The notes beneath the pieces were generated by a model, which was given only the letters and a program-made list of their open reading frames with translations, did no database searches and was not told where the DNA came from. Positions 1-7,189 of a stretch of 13,297 nucleotides of DNA are shown here, one piece after another (the stretch's first letter is position 1; every line of letters begins with the position of its first letter). Origin of the DNA: a bacterium. Lineage in GTDB: Bacteria; JAHJDO01. The translations under genes were made by a program, and so were the position numbers. The stretch is from the NCBI GenBank assembly GCA_023129655.1, contig JAGMBN010000026.1, positions 1 through 13,297 of the forward strand. Reading direction: 5' to 3'.

Positions 1-769
1 TTACTATCCCTGCAATAAACAATGATGGAACAAAATAGGAAAACTTTTTAGATGTCTCGGGAAATCTCTTAACAAAATAACCCCTGTGCTTAGCATAACT
101 GGTAACCTGTTTGAGATGTTCTTTAAACAAACGCCTTCTATGGTGATACACTAGGGCTTCAGGTTCATATATTATTTTTTTTTCTAACTTTTTCGTTATC
201 TCCAGACATAAAACAGTATCCTCTCCAGGCCAAAAATTGGTATTAAACCCTCCTAATCGTTCAAAGATATTTCTTCTTACAATCAAATTGCATGACGGGA
301 AGTCTTCGACTTCTTTTCTCGCTTCCTTGACGTATCTATAACTATATTCTCCGCTAACAAGTTTCGATGAATATACCAATCCGCTGGCTTTTTGCATAAC
401 ATCGTCATTATCAGGAGTTACAGCAGGTCCGCCAACAGCCGCTACTTCCGCGTCAACGAAATTCCGAACTGCGTTTTTTAACCAACTCTTTGCAGGAAAA
501 ACATCATCATCTATGAATGCAACAATTTCCCCTTTGGCTTCTTTAACTCCCATATTTCTCTTCACTGCAGGGCATGTCTCGCCTGTAGGAACAACGGAGA
601 CATCTTTGTAATTTAGACGCTCCTCTTTATCTGGCAGGAATATAATCTCAAATTTCGGATAGTCAAGATTAAGACAGTTTTCTATACATTCCGCCAGATA
701 TTCAGATACCTCTTTTGCAATTATTATTATTGAGACAAAAGGGTATTTTGAATCAGCTCTTTCTTTCAT
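1..769 (-). CDS. Family 2 glycosyltransferase (3' end cut by the window edge)
   Basis: I translated this by hand; the frame is open from the ATG at 769 to base 1, giving 256 residues with no stop. It looks like a GT-A fold glycosyltransferase that moves a sugar from a nucleotide donor onto a glycan acceptor at the inner face of the membrane. Visible marks are the N-terminal beta strand FVSIIIIAKE (residues 11-20), the metal-binding acidic run FIDDDVFP with DDD at 87-89, a GGPAVTPD segment at 113-120, the catalytic-base region WPGEDT with ED at 183-184, and YHHRR at 208-212. The last visible residues (244-256) become hydrophobic and may begin a membrane segment. The start overlaps the flippase gene by 17 bp, so it is probably translationally coupled; I see no good ribosome binding site. 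Donor and acceptor cannot be read from the sequence. The C-terminus is missing only because the window ends. Confidence 0.88.
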   Translation of the reverse strand, partial: MKERADSKYPFVSIIIIAKEVSEYLAECIENCLNLDYPKFEIIFLPDKEERLNYKDVSVVPTGETCPAVKRNMGVKEAKGEIVAFIDDDVFPAKSWLKNAVRNFVDAEVAAVGGPAVTPDNDDVMQKASGLVYSSKLVSGEYSYRYVKEARKEVEDFPSCNLIVRRNIFERLGGFNTNFWPGEDTVLCLEITKKLEKKIIYEPEALVYHHRRRLFKEHLKQVTSYAKHRGYFVKRFPETSKKFSYFVPSLFIAGIV

Positions 770-1997
770 AAAAAATCAATCCAAAATTTATAAATACAAG
801 CACTATCCCACAGATCAAAAGTATGTATATAACCTGTTCCAGTGACTTGTGAAACATGCATATTAAGCCAACCTGTATTATTGTCATAATTACAAGTGCA
901 ATAACAAAACCGATTTTATGCCTTGCAATATGAAAGCTGTTGATTATTCCTATCAGCGCGTATGGAAGCATAGCCAATCCAAACATCCATAAGAGTTTTA
1001 CATCGCCAGTATATCTGCCGCGCGAAATCAATCTCAATAGAAAATCAGGGAATAGAAAGAAGATAAATATGCCTATGGAGCATATGAGAAGCGCGAATAG
1101 AAGAACCTTTTTTAAAATTGGAAGAGTATTCTTATTGATTGTATGCGCTTCAGCCACCATTGGGAACATAACTACTACTACTGCGCCGGGCAAATACAGT
1201 ATGCTTTTCCCAAGCACGGATATTGCTGCATACTGGCCTGCAATATTCGCAGAGAAATAATGCTTTACAAGTGTCATGTCAATCATTGTCAATACTGTGT
1301 AAAAGAAAATCGACATAGCCACTGGGGCACAAAAAAGAAGCATTTCTTTCTTGTATTTTTTTACTGATTCAATTTTTACTTTCATAATATCTTTTATCAC
1401 TTTACCAAGTATCAAAATTCCTGTTATGCTAGCTACTACAGAAGCAAGAATTGCTCCATTCAATCCCAATCCCAGCCATACAAGCAGAGCTCCGCTTCCA
1501 ATCCTTGATAAAGGACCTAAAATTTGATTTAAAGCAATATAATTAAATCTCTGCATTCCTGTTGCTGCAGCTAAAAACAAACTTAAAATACAGGAAATTA
1601 AAAACGAGAAACCAGCTATTACTACAGGAGATACGTGCTCTAACTTGTAGTAATCCATAATCTGGAATCTGGCTGCAAAAATCAAAATAGAGACAATAAT
1701 TCCTGGTGGGACAATATACTTGAAAGATTTAAGAATAATACCCTTTATCTTCCCAAATTCGTTTTTACCTTTAAATCCTGCAATATACTTTGTGATAACC
1801 AAACCTATAGTCCCTATTCCTACTGAAGTTATTACTCCAAATGAGAACAGTGCATTCATAGCGCCAAAATCAGCTACGGAGAGATTTCTCCCCATAAAGA
1901 ATTGAAAAAGATATTGAAAGAAATTGCCTGCCATTGCAGCAATGAAAAGCAATGCGCTGTTCTTATATATAGAGTCTTTTTTAATAAATGTTAACAT
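753..1997 (-). CDS. Polysaccharide flippase, Wzx/MOP (RfbX-like) family
   Basis: This 414-residue integral membrane protein is hydrophobic along nearly its whole length, with roughly twelve membrane-spanning stretches. Examples lie near residues 14-34, 44-70, 95-109, 123-145, 165-200, 220-240, 258-282, 296-322, 335-355, 362-381 and 387-409. The N-terminus follows the usual flippase pattern of a hydrophobic helix, an FFMGR turn and then ADFGAMNALFSFG at 42-54. The length fits the family (about 400-500). The expected role is to flip lipid-linked glycan units from the cytoplasmic to the periplasmic face. It overlaps the upstream epimerase gene by 7 bp and the downstream glycosyltransferase gene by 17 bp, which supports a single polysaccharide operon. 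There is no strong Shine-Dalgarno, so coupling to the epimerase is likely. Substrate is inferred from neighbours only; another MOP-superfamily exporter is the main alternative. Confidence 0.87.
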   Translation of the reverse strand: MLTFIKKDSIYKNSALLFIAAMAGNFFQYLFQFFMGRNLSVADFGAMNALFSFGVITSVGIGTIGLVITKYIAGFKGKNEFGKIKGIILKSFKYIVPPGIIVSILIFAARFQIMDYYKLEHVSPVVIAGFSFLISCILSLFLAAATGMQRFNYIALNQILGPLSRIGSGALLVWLGLGLNGAILASVVASITGILILGKVIKDIMKVKIESVKKYKKEMLLFCAPVAMSIFFYTVLTMIDMTLVKHYFSANIAGQYAAISVLGKSILYLPGAVVVVMFPMVAEAHTINKNTLPILKKVLLFALLICSIGIFIFFLFPDFLLRLISRGRYTGDVKLLWMFGLAMLPYALIGIINSFHIARHKIGFVIALVIMTIIQVGLICMFHKSLEQVIYILLICGIVLVFINFGLIFYERKS

Positions 1998-3037
1998 TCA
2001 AACAAAAACCTGTTCTTTTTGACCCAATCAGATAGTTTTTTTACTCCATTCTCTACATCTATTTTAGGCTGCCATGCAAGCTCTTTTCTTGCTTTCTCAA
2101 TGCTGCATACAAACACAGGCTGATCACCGGGTCGCCAATCACTAAAACTGTATTCTATTTTCTTATTTAAGAATCTCTCAAGAAAGGAAATAAGTTCAAG
2201 CAAAGACATCTTATTATTAGGTCCACCGCCTATATTATAGATTTTCCCAGAAGCAGTTTCTATATTCTCTATAGCTTTTTCGTACGCATCAACCAGATCA
2301 TCAATAAACAATACATCTCTAACCTGTTTCCCGTCTCCATAGATTGTGATTGGCTTGTTCATAGATGCAGCTATTGTAAACCACGCAACCCAGCCTTGGT
2401 CTTCTACGCCAAATTGTCTATATCCATAAATGCAGCTCTGCCGCATAACAACAGTCCTTAATCCGTATATTCTGGAATAATCTCTAACATATTGATCAGC
2501 TGCGCCCTTTGAACAGCCGTAAGGGGAATGAAAATCCAATATTCTTTCCTCAGAGATTCCCTCAGGCAAAGATTCGTATTCATATCTGCCATTCCTTTCA
2601 ATCACTTTTATGTCAGTCATTCCTCCGTAAACCTTGTTTGTGGAAGCATAAATAAATATTGGATCAAGCCTGTTTTCTTTTACTGCTTCCAGAAGATTGA
2701 ATGTGCCGAGCGCATTTATCTGAAAATCTTCCCTTGGATCTAAAACAGACGTTGTAACTGCCACCTGCGCAGCAAGATGAAGCACAACATCAATGCTATT
2801 TCCCCGAAGGTCTTCGGGGGCAAAAATCTTCTTGATCTTTGCATAATCCCTGATATCGCAATTTATGAATTCAAATTCTCCTTGCTGCTTAAGCCATTCA
2901 AGATTATCTTTAGAACCCTTTCTTGACAGGTTGTCCAGAACCGCTACCTCATACCCTTTGTCTATAAAGCGTTTTGCGGCATTACAGCCAATAAAGCCAC
3001 AACCACCTGTTATCAATATCTTCAATCTTCGTACCAT
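1991..3037 (-). CDS. NAD-dependent sugar-nucleotide epimerase, CDP-paratose 2-epimerase (RfbE/TyvE)-like
   Basis: This 348-residue extended short-chain dehydrogenase has the Rossmann motif GGCGFIG (11-17), the catalytic serine/threonine in ASTNKVYG (131-138) and the YxxxK pair in SPYGCSKG (Y173, K177). Several stretches are hallmarks, from memory of the family, of the CDP-paratose/CDP-tyvelose 2-epimerase group rather than ordinary GalE: LDNLSRKGS with NLEWL (34-49), STNKVYG, SPYGCSKGAADQY (171-183), EDQGWVAWF (212-220) and GKQVRDVLF (236-244). That reaction inverts C2 of a CDP-3,6-dideoxyhexose using bound NAD. The gene overlaps the upstream dehydratase gene by 16 bp and the flippase gene by 7 bp. 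Codons for residues 75-80 coincide with a perfect GC-rich palindrome, listed separately. The start has only a distant GGG upstream and could lie a few codons later. Family is secure; exact substrate is inferred. Confidence 0.85.
   Translation of the reverse strand: MVRRLKILITGGCGFIGCNAAKRFIDKGYEVAVLDNLSRKGSKDNLEWLKQQGEFEFINCDIRDYAKIKKIFAPEDLRGNSIDVVLHLAAQVAVTTSVLDPREDFQINALGTFNLLEAVKENRLDPIFIYASTNKVYGGMTDIKVIERNGRYEYESLPEGISEERILDFHSPYGCSKGAADQYVRDYSRIYGLRTVVMRQSCIYGYRQFGVEDQGWVAWFTIAASMNKPITIYGDGKQVRDVLFIDDLVDAYEKAIENIETASGKIYNIGGGPNNKMSLLELISFLERFLNKKIEYSFSDWRPGDQPVFVCSIEKARKELAWQPKIDVENGVKKLSDWVKKNRFLFEC
2802..2819. repeat. Perfect 8-bp inverted repeat inside the epimerase gene
   Basis: The arms CCCCGAAG (2802-2809) and CTTCGGGG (2812-2819) are exact reverse complements separated by two bases. 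The stretch is far richer in GC than the AT-rich sequence around it. It lies in the epimerase reading frame and encodes about six residues (PEDLRG) between the beta-alpha-beta unit and the HLAAQ strand. It could be a small palindromic insertion or simply a strong mRNA hairpin. Confidence 0.75.
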
Positions 3038-4008
3038 TTAATAGTTTCCCTAAGCCCCTTTTCCAGACTGTAAACTGTTTTCCATCCCAGAAGCCTTTCT
3101 GCTTTGACGCTTGACAGATATTGGTTGTTTATTTCTCCTTTGCTTTTACCCTTGCCTTTTATAACAGGTTTCAAAGACTTGTTTCCTGAAACCGAAATAA
3201 TTTCCTTTACTAGATCCAATACTTTTACAGGACTATTTGATCCAAAATTAAACGCTTCGCCCTTTATTCCTTTTTTATCAGCATTTTCTGCGGCAATAAG
3301 ATACGCATTAACCGCATCGTCAATATAGATATAATCTCTTAGCGGAGTTCCATCGCTCCTGATAACGGGATTTTTGTTCTGAATAATAGATCTGATCGTA
3401 TCCGGGATAATTCTGGAGAAATTCAGATCTCCGCCTCCATAAATATTAGCGCATCTTGTTACAACAATCGGCATATCATATGTGCAGGCATAAGTTCTCG
3501 CAAGTATGTCAGTACAAGCTTTTGATGCATCATATGGATGAAGCGCATTTAGCGAATAGGACTCTTTATATGGTAAATCCTGCTGCTCTCCGTAAGCTTT
3601 GTCACTGGATGCTACAACCATTCTCTGAACACCTATATTTCTTGCTGCCTCAAGAATATTCCATGTGCCCCTTATATTAGACTCAAATGTAGAAATAGGA
3701 GACTTATTTGCAATTCCCACTATTGTCTGCGCTCCAATGTGGAAGCATGAGTCTATATTGTGCTCATTAAAGATACGAGCTATAAGCTGGCAATCTATGA
3801 TATCGCCTTTCACAACAGCTTCCAAGCTGTTATAAACATTCTTCATATTTGTTAGGACAGAGCAGGGTATCCAGTCTCTAATCAAGACCACTACTCTTGC
3901 GCCAGAGGTAACCAATGCCTTTGTAAGCCACGAGCCTAAAAACCCGTTTGCTCCTGTAACAAACACTCTCTTATCCTTCCAGAATTTTTTATTCACTTTT
4001 TTCTTCAT
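3022..4008 (-). CDS. NAD-dependent sugar-nucleotide dehydratase, CDP-glucose 4,6-dehydratase (RfbG)-like
   Basis: I place the start at the ATG at 4008 (328 residues) rather than the in-frame ATG at 4020, because GGGAG lies five bases before it. Counting from the longer start, the protein shows FWKDKRVFVTG (13-23), the Rossmann motif GANGFLG (23-29), the catalytic ASSDKAYG (137-144) with S139-D140-K141, and YDASK (Y163, K167). The FWKDKRVFVTG opening and the SDK triad resemble CDP-glucose 4,6-dehydratase, which makes CDP-4-keto-6-deoxyglucose with bound NAD. It is the first gene of the minus-strand glycan operon and overlaps the next SDR gene, a CDP-paratose epimerase-like enzyme, by 16 bp. 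The pair hints at CDP-dideoxyhexose synthesis, but the cytidylyltransferase and later reductases are not in the window. A GDP- or UDP-sugar dehydratase is the main alternative. Confidence 0.83.
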   Translation of the reverse strand: MKKKVNKKFWKDKRVFVTGANGFLGSWLTKALVTSGARVVVLIRDWIPCSVLTNMKNVYNSLEAVVKGDIIDCQLIARIFNEHNIDSCFHIGAQTIVGIANKSPISTFESNIRGTWNILEAARNIGVQRMVVASSDKAYGEQQDLPYKESYSLNALHPYDASKACTDILARTYACTYDMPIVVTRCANIYGGGDLNFSRIIPDTIRSIIQNKNPVIRSDGTPLRDYIYIDDAVNAYLIAAENADKKGIKGEAFNFGSNSPVKVLDLVKEIISVSGNKSLKPVIKGKGKSKGEINNQYLSSVKAERLLGWKTVYSLEKGLRETIKWYED

Positions 4009-4029
4009 GCTTTCTCCCATAATCTGTTC

Positions 4030-4057
4030 TTGACAGCGTTGTGAATTATATTATATT
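4030..4057 (+). promoter_or_regulatory. Sigma-70-like promoter for the plus-strand ligase gene
   Basis: A perfect -35 box TTGACA (4030-4035) is followed after 16 bp by TATATT (4052-4057), a five-of-six match to the -10 consensus. Transcription would start near 4064, giving a leader of roughly 45 nt to the ligase ATG. Its -10 lies inside the spacer of the opposing promoter, so the two probably cannot be occupied at once. Confidence 0.55.
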
Positions 4058-4073
4058 AAGTATGAAATAGCAA
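4045..4073 (-). promoter_or_regulatory. Sigma-70-like promoter for the minus-strand glycan operon
   Basis: On the minus strand the -35 box TTGCTA (4068-4073) and a perfect -10 box TATAAT (4045-4050) are separated by exactly 17 bp. Transcription would start near 4038 and leave a leader of about 30 nt before the ATG at 4008. It interleaves with a promoter facing the other way. Prediction from sequence only. Confidence 0.6.
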
Positions 4074-4108
4074 TTTTAAAAGCATGGACATGTCAGGCAT
4101 GCAGAATT

Positions 4109-5539
4109 ATGAACATTGTAGATGCAATAAAGAGTGAAACAAAAAAGCTTCAGAAGAAAATTGCTGTTATTGACGGGAATAAACAGGTTTCTTATTGCGA
4201 ATTATTTGCTGCTGTAGAGAAACTTGCAGCTGAATTAAAAGCATGCGGAATTCAGCCGGCTCAACGTGTGGCATTATTATGTGAAGACAGTATTGATTAT
4301 ATTATTGTCAGTCTGACCGTGCTGTCTTTATCTGCGGTTATTGTCCCTGTATCTCCAACACTTTCCAGAAATGAAATTGATGCAGTGATGGAAAGAATCG
4401 AGGTAAACTTTTTAATCTTTGATAAATCCATATATGCAGGAACAGACGCTCATCGCATTTTTTCTGATAATGTATGCAAAAAAGAATTTTCCCTGTATCA
4501 GCGCGCAACACAGAAACAGGTTCCATCAAATTATTATGCATTAAATCCTGCTTTTATTCGATTTTCATCAGGCACAACCGGGAAAAGCAAGGGAGTGGTA
4601 ATTTCCCATGAAGCTATTATTCAAAGAACCAATGCTGCAGATAAAGGATTGAATATCACTTCCAATGATACAGCGATATGGGTTCTTTCCATGAGTTTCC
4701 ATTTTGTAGTAACAATTCTTCTTTTTCTGCGGCGTGGGGCAACTATCATCCTCTGCAGCCGCGCATTCCCTGAATTACTGGTTGGGGAATTGAAAAACCG
4801 CAGAGGAACATTTATATACGCTTCACCTTTTCATTATCATATGCTGACAAAATCAAATATGCTTTCGCCTTGTATGTTGAGTCGTATTCGCATGGCTGTG
4901 TGTACAGCAATAAAGCTGCCTGTTGATATAGCGAATGATTTTTATAAAAAGTTTGGTTTTCAACTGACTGAAGCGTATGGAATTATTGAAGTAGGTCTGC
5001 CGTTTCTCAATTGTTCTAAAGATAAAACAAAACAAGCCTCAGTAGGCAGAATTCTGCCGGATTACAAAGTAAAAATAGTGAATGATGCTGATAAGGAGAT
5101 TGGAGAAGTTTATCTTAAAGGAAAAGGAATGTTTGATGCATATTTTTCTCCATGGCAAAGCAAAAAGCAGATATTCTATGACGGCTGGTTTAAGACAGGG
5201 GATCTGGGCAGACTTGATAAAGAAGGATTCTTGTTTCTTGTTGGCAGAAAAAAGAATATCATTAATTTTGCCGGCATGAAAGTCTTTCCATATGAGGTGG
5301 AATCAGTTCTCAATCAGCATCCTGATATCAAGGAGTCTCTTGTGTATGGCGTTATCCATCCTCAGTATGGTCAGCTTCCATGTGCCAATATCGTTCTAAA
5401 GAAAGGGGCAAAAGTAGATTTTGATATCAATAAGATACGTAAATTCTGCTATCAGAGATTAGCTTCATACAAGGTTCCAAAAAAGTTTCTATGTGTAGCC
5501 CGATTAGACAAAACTCCAAGCGGCAAACTCAGGCGCTAG
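4109..5539 (+). CDS. AMP-forming acyl-CoA synthetase/ligase (ANL superfamily)
   Basis: This 476-residue enzyme should activate a carboxylic acid with ATP to an acyl-adenylate and pass it to CoA or a carrier-protein thiol. The ANL motifs appear in order: the phosphate loop SSGTTGKSKGV (153-163), LTEAYGIIE (286-294), the ribose-binding WFKTGDLG (360-367), the hinge GRKKNIINFAGMK (379-391) with FPYEVE (393-398), and the C-terminal PSGKLRR (470-476) carrying the conserved adenylation lysine K473. The protein stops right after that motif and is a little shorter than typical 500-550 residue members, but no core motif is missing. No clear Shine-Dalgarno precedes the ATG. It is the first gene after the divergent promoter pair and is followed by an aldo/keto reductase and a PAP2 phosphatase. 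The acyl substrate cannot be read; a fatty or aryl acid ligase is plausible. Confidence 0.87.
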   Translation: MNIVDAIKSETKKLQKKIAVIDGNKQVSYCELFAAVEKLAAELKACGIQPAQRVALLCEDSIDYIIVSLTVLSLSAVIVPVSPTLSRNEIDAVMERIEVNFLIFDKSIYAGTDAHRIFSDNVCKKEFSLYQRATQKQVPSNYYALNPAFIRFSSGTTGKSKGVVISHEAIIQRTNAADKGLNITSNDTAIWVLSMSFHFVVTILLFLRRGATIILCSRAFPELLVGELKNRRGTFIYASPFHYHMLTKSNMLSPCMLSRIRMAVCTAIKLPVDIANDFYKKFGFQLTEAYGIIEVGLPFLNCSKDKTKQASVGRILPDYKVKIVNDADKEIGEVYLKGKGMFDAYFSPWQSKKQIFYDGWFKTGDLGRLDKEGFLFLVGRKKNIINFAGMKVFPYEVESVLNQHPDIKESLVYGVIHPQYGQLPCANIVLKKGAKVDFDINKIRKFCYQRLASYKVPKKFLCVARLDKTPSGKLRR

Positions 5540-5576
5540 GCTTCTTATAGTGTTTGACAAATCATACACCAGAAGC
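5540..5576 (+). other. Two-part imperfect hairpin after the ligase gene
   Basis: Outer arms GCTTCT (5540-5545) and AGAAGC (5571-5576) enclose inner arms GTGTTTGA (5550-5557) and TCATACAC (5562-5569), which pair with one T-T mismatch around a CAAA loop. No U-rich tract follows, so a rho-independent terminator is not supported. It begins just after the ligase stop codon and may stabilise or process the transcript. Confidence 0.4.
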
Positions 5577-5582
5577 TAAACT
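5554..5582 (+). promoter_or_regulatory. Possible promoter for the aldo/keto reductase gene
   Basis: A perfect -35 box TTGACA (5554-5559) is followed after 17 bp by TAAACT (5577-5582), a four-of-six match to the -10 consensus. A start near 5589 would give a leader of about 35 nt with a good ribosome binding site. The weak -10, and the fact that the -35 box lies within the hairpin, make this uncertain. Confidence 0.35.
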
Positions 5583-5623
5583 TCATAGACTAAAGTAGTT
5601 TGGATGATAGGGGAGATACGTGC

Positions 5624-6592
5624 ATGAAACTGGTTAAGCTTGGAAGCGCGGAGGAACAAGTTTCCGAGATGTGTCTTGGGACAATGATGTTTGGTAGAAG
5701 GTGCGATAAAAAGGAATCAGACAGAATATTATCATTTGCTTTGGATAACGGAATTAATTTTGTTGATACTGCTGCGATGTATGGTGAAGGAGAGACAGAA
5801 AAAATACTTGGACGTATAATGAAAAACAGGAGAAAGAAATTCTTTCTCACTACAAAAGTTCACAAGGGCATAGATGGCAAAAGCATTCTTGCAAGCATAG
5901 ATGAGAGTCTCAAGAGACTTCAAACGGATTATGTTGACCTTTATTTAATTCACTGGCCAAGGGAAAGAATGAATCCTGAGGAAATTATGGAGACTCTTAA
6001 TGAGGTTACTGAAAAAGGGAAAACACGCTTTATAGGCTGTTCTAATTATCCAGCATGGCTTTTTGCATACTCTAATTGCCTTGCTAAACTCAGAAGATGG
6101 AAAACATTCATCAATCATCAGGTTTGCTATAATCTGATTGAGAGAGGAATTGAGGTTGAAGTGCTTCCGCAGGCAATAGCGGAAAACATAGCAATAACTA
6201 CTTACAGGTCTCTAGCAATCGGATTATTAACAGGGAAATATAAGCCTGAACAACCTATTCCTAATGATTCGCGCGGATATAATGACTGGCGGATTTCAAC
6301 ATGGCTTGAAAGATATAAGATCGGAATCTTGAAATTCTTTCAATTTGCCAAAGATCATGGACTAACGCCTGCTCAATTAGCTATATCATGGGTACGTAAA
6401 TCTTCTGCTGTAACATGTCCAATTATTGGAGTTAGTTCTCTTAATCAGCTGGAGGAAAGCATAAAAGCATTTGATTTTAACCTGTCAGACCAAGAGTATA
6501 AAGAAGTAACGGATATGTTTGATACTGGCGTAAAAGAAGAATCAGGTGGAGACTATAAGAATTTACGCCGGCATCTTTCCCTTTTAAAATGA
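5624..6592 (+). CDS. Aldo/keto reductase
   Basis: I place the start at the ATG at 5624 (322 residues), since GGGGAG at 5610-5615 sits eight bases upstream; the open frame extends upstream to a TTG at 5600 without a comparable site. The product should be a cytosolic NADPH-dependent TIM-barrel oxidoreductase reducing a carbonyl to an alcohol. The catalytic tetrad is complete: D48 in INFVDTAAMYGEGETE, Y53 in the same stretch, K78 in FFLTTKVH and H110 in DLYLIHWP. The coenzyme-binding C-terminal motif appears as CPIIGVSSLNQLEES (265-279), and LLTGKY (201-206) is also typical. The length fits the family. It follows the ligase after an 84-bp gap that holds a hairpin and a possible promoter, and precedes the PAP2 gene by 11 bp. 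The substrate is unknown; such enzymes are too promiscuous to assign from sequence. Confidence 0.88.
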   Translation: MKLVKLGSAEEQVSEMCLGTMMFGRRCDKKESDRILSFALDNGINFVDTAAMYGEGETEKILGRIMKNRRKKFFLTTKVHKGIDGKSILASIDESLKRLQTDYVDLYLIHWPRERMNPEEIMETLNEVTEKGKTRFIGCSNYPAWLFAYSNCLAKLRRWKTFINHQVCYNLIERGIEVEVLPQAIAENIAITTYRSLAIGLLTGKYKPEQPIPNDSRGYNDWRISTWLERYKIGILKFFQFAKDHGLTPAQLAISWVRKSSAVTCPIIGVSSLNQLEESIKAFDFNLSDQEYKEVTDMFDTGVKEESGGDYKNLRRHLSLLK

Positions 6593-6603
6593 GAACCGTA
6601 TAA

Positions 6604-7161
6604 GTGTATAGCTTTTTCGCAGATATAGATAAATATCTATTTTTTGCTGTAAATCATGGTTGGCAGAACAGGTTCTTTGACGTAATAATGCCAATTATAA
6701 CGGACGTAAAATACTGGAAAATTCCTCTTTTAGCCGCTTGGCTAAGCTTGATGATATTTGGCGGAAAGAAAGGGAGAATAACAGGAATAACGCTCGTTGT
6801 ATCACTTATCCTCATAGATCTCTTTAACAGCTACCCTTTGAAATTTCTTTTTACAAGAATACGTCCGTGTAATATTCAGGAGCTTAATGCGCACATCCTT
6901 GTCTCAACTTCAAACAGCTACTCATTCCCTTCATCTCATGCCGCTAATGTGTTTGGACTGGCAGCCATATTATCAAACAAATACAGGCGCTTCAGATTCT
7001 GTTTCTTCTTTGTTGCGATAGTTGTAGGCATATCCAGGGTTTATGTCGGTGTACACTATCCATTTGATGTTTTAGCAGGCGCAGTTGTCGGGATATTTTG
7101 CGGATTAGGAATGCTGAAACTGGAAAAATATATTCTTCGGAGAATTGAAGTTGCGCAGTAA
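6604..7161 (+). CDS. PAP2-family membrane phosphatase
   Basis: The gene must start at the GTG at 6604 or later, because the codon just before it in frame is TAA; this GTG keeps the family's N-terminal DKYLFFAVN helix. The 185-residue protein carries all three phosphatase signatures: K80-x6-R87-P88 in KFLFTRIRP, PSSH at 109-112 with H112, and R145-x5-H151-x3-D155 in SRVYVGVHYPFD, where H151 forms the phospho-enzyme and D155 assists. Hydrophobic stretches near 40-52, 58-75, 112-124, 131-147 and 155-170 indicate an integral membrane protein. Members dephosphorylate phosphatidic acid, phosphatidylglycerol phosphate or undecaprenyl pyrophosphate at the periplasmic face. Near a glycan export cluster, recycling of undecaprenyl pyrophosphate is an attractive inference but not provable here. 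Confidence 0.88.
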   Translation: MYSFFADIDKYLFFAVNHGWQNRFFDVIMPIITDVKYWKIPLLAAWLSLMIFGGKKGRITGITLVVSLILIDLFNSYPLKFLFTRIRPCNIQELNAHILVSTSNSYSFPSSHAANVFGLAAILSNKYRRFRFCFFFVAIVVGISRVYVGVHYPFDVLAGAVVGIFCGLGMLKLEKYILRRIEVAQ

Positions 7162-7173
7162 AAATTGTTGTGA

Positions 7174-7179
7174 TAGAAT
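7174..7179 (+). promoter_or_regulatory. Possible extended -10 element before pyrF
   Basis: TAGAAT (7174-7179) preceded by TG one base earlier forms an extended -10 pattern. A weak -35 match TTGCGC (7151-7156) lies 17 bp upstream. A start would fall only a few bases before the pyrF ATG at 7190. This is a low-information motif in AT-rich DNA and is weakly supported. Confidence 0.25.
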
Positions 7180-7189
7180 TTTAACCAAT

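Noticed and set aside
940..1367. Plus-strand open frames opposite the flippase gene, and similar antisense frames elsewhere
   Set aside because: They mirror well-supported genes, have no recognisable domains and no ribosome binding sites.
5540..5576. Rho-independent terminator after the ligase gene
   Set aside because: The stem is interrupted and is followed by TAAACTTCATAG rather than a run of T.
5600..5623. Upstream TTG start for the aldo/keto reductase
   Set aside because: The extra eight residues match nothing and contain the GGGGAG that serves the ATG at 5624.
7145..7189. N-terminal extension of pyrF into the PAP2 gene
   Set aside because: The added 15 residues are cysteine-rich and basic and precede the normal N-terminus of this family; the ATG at 7190 fits better.
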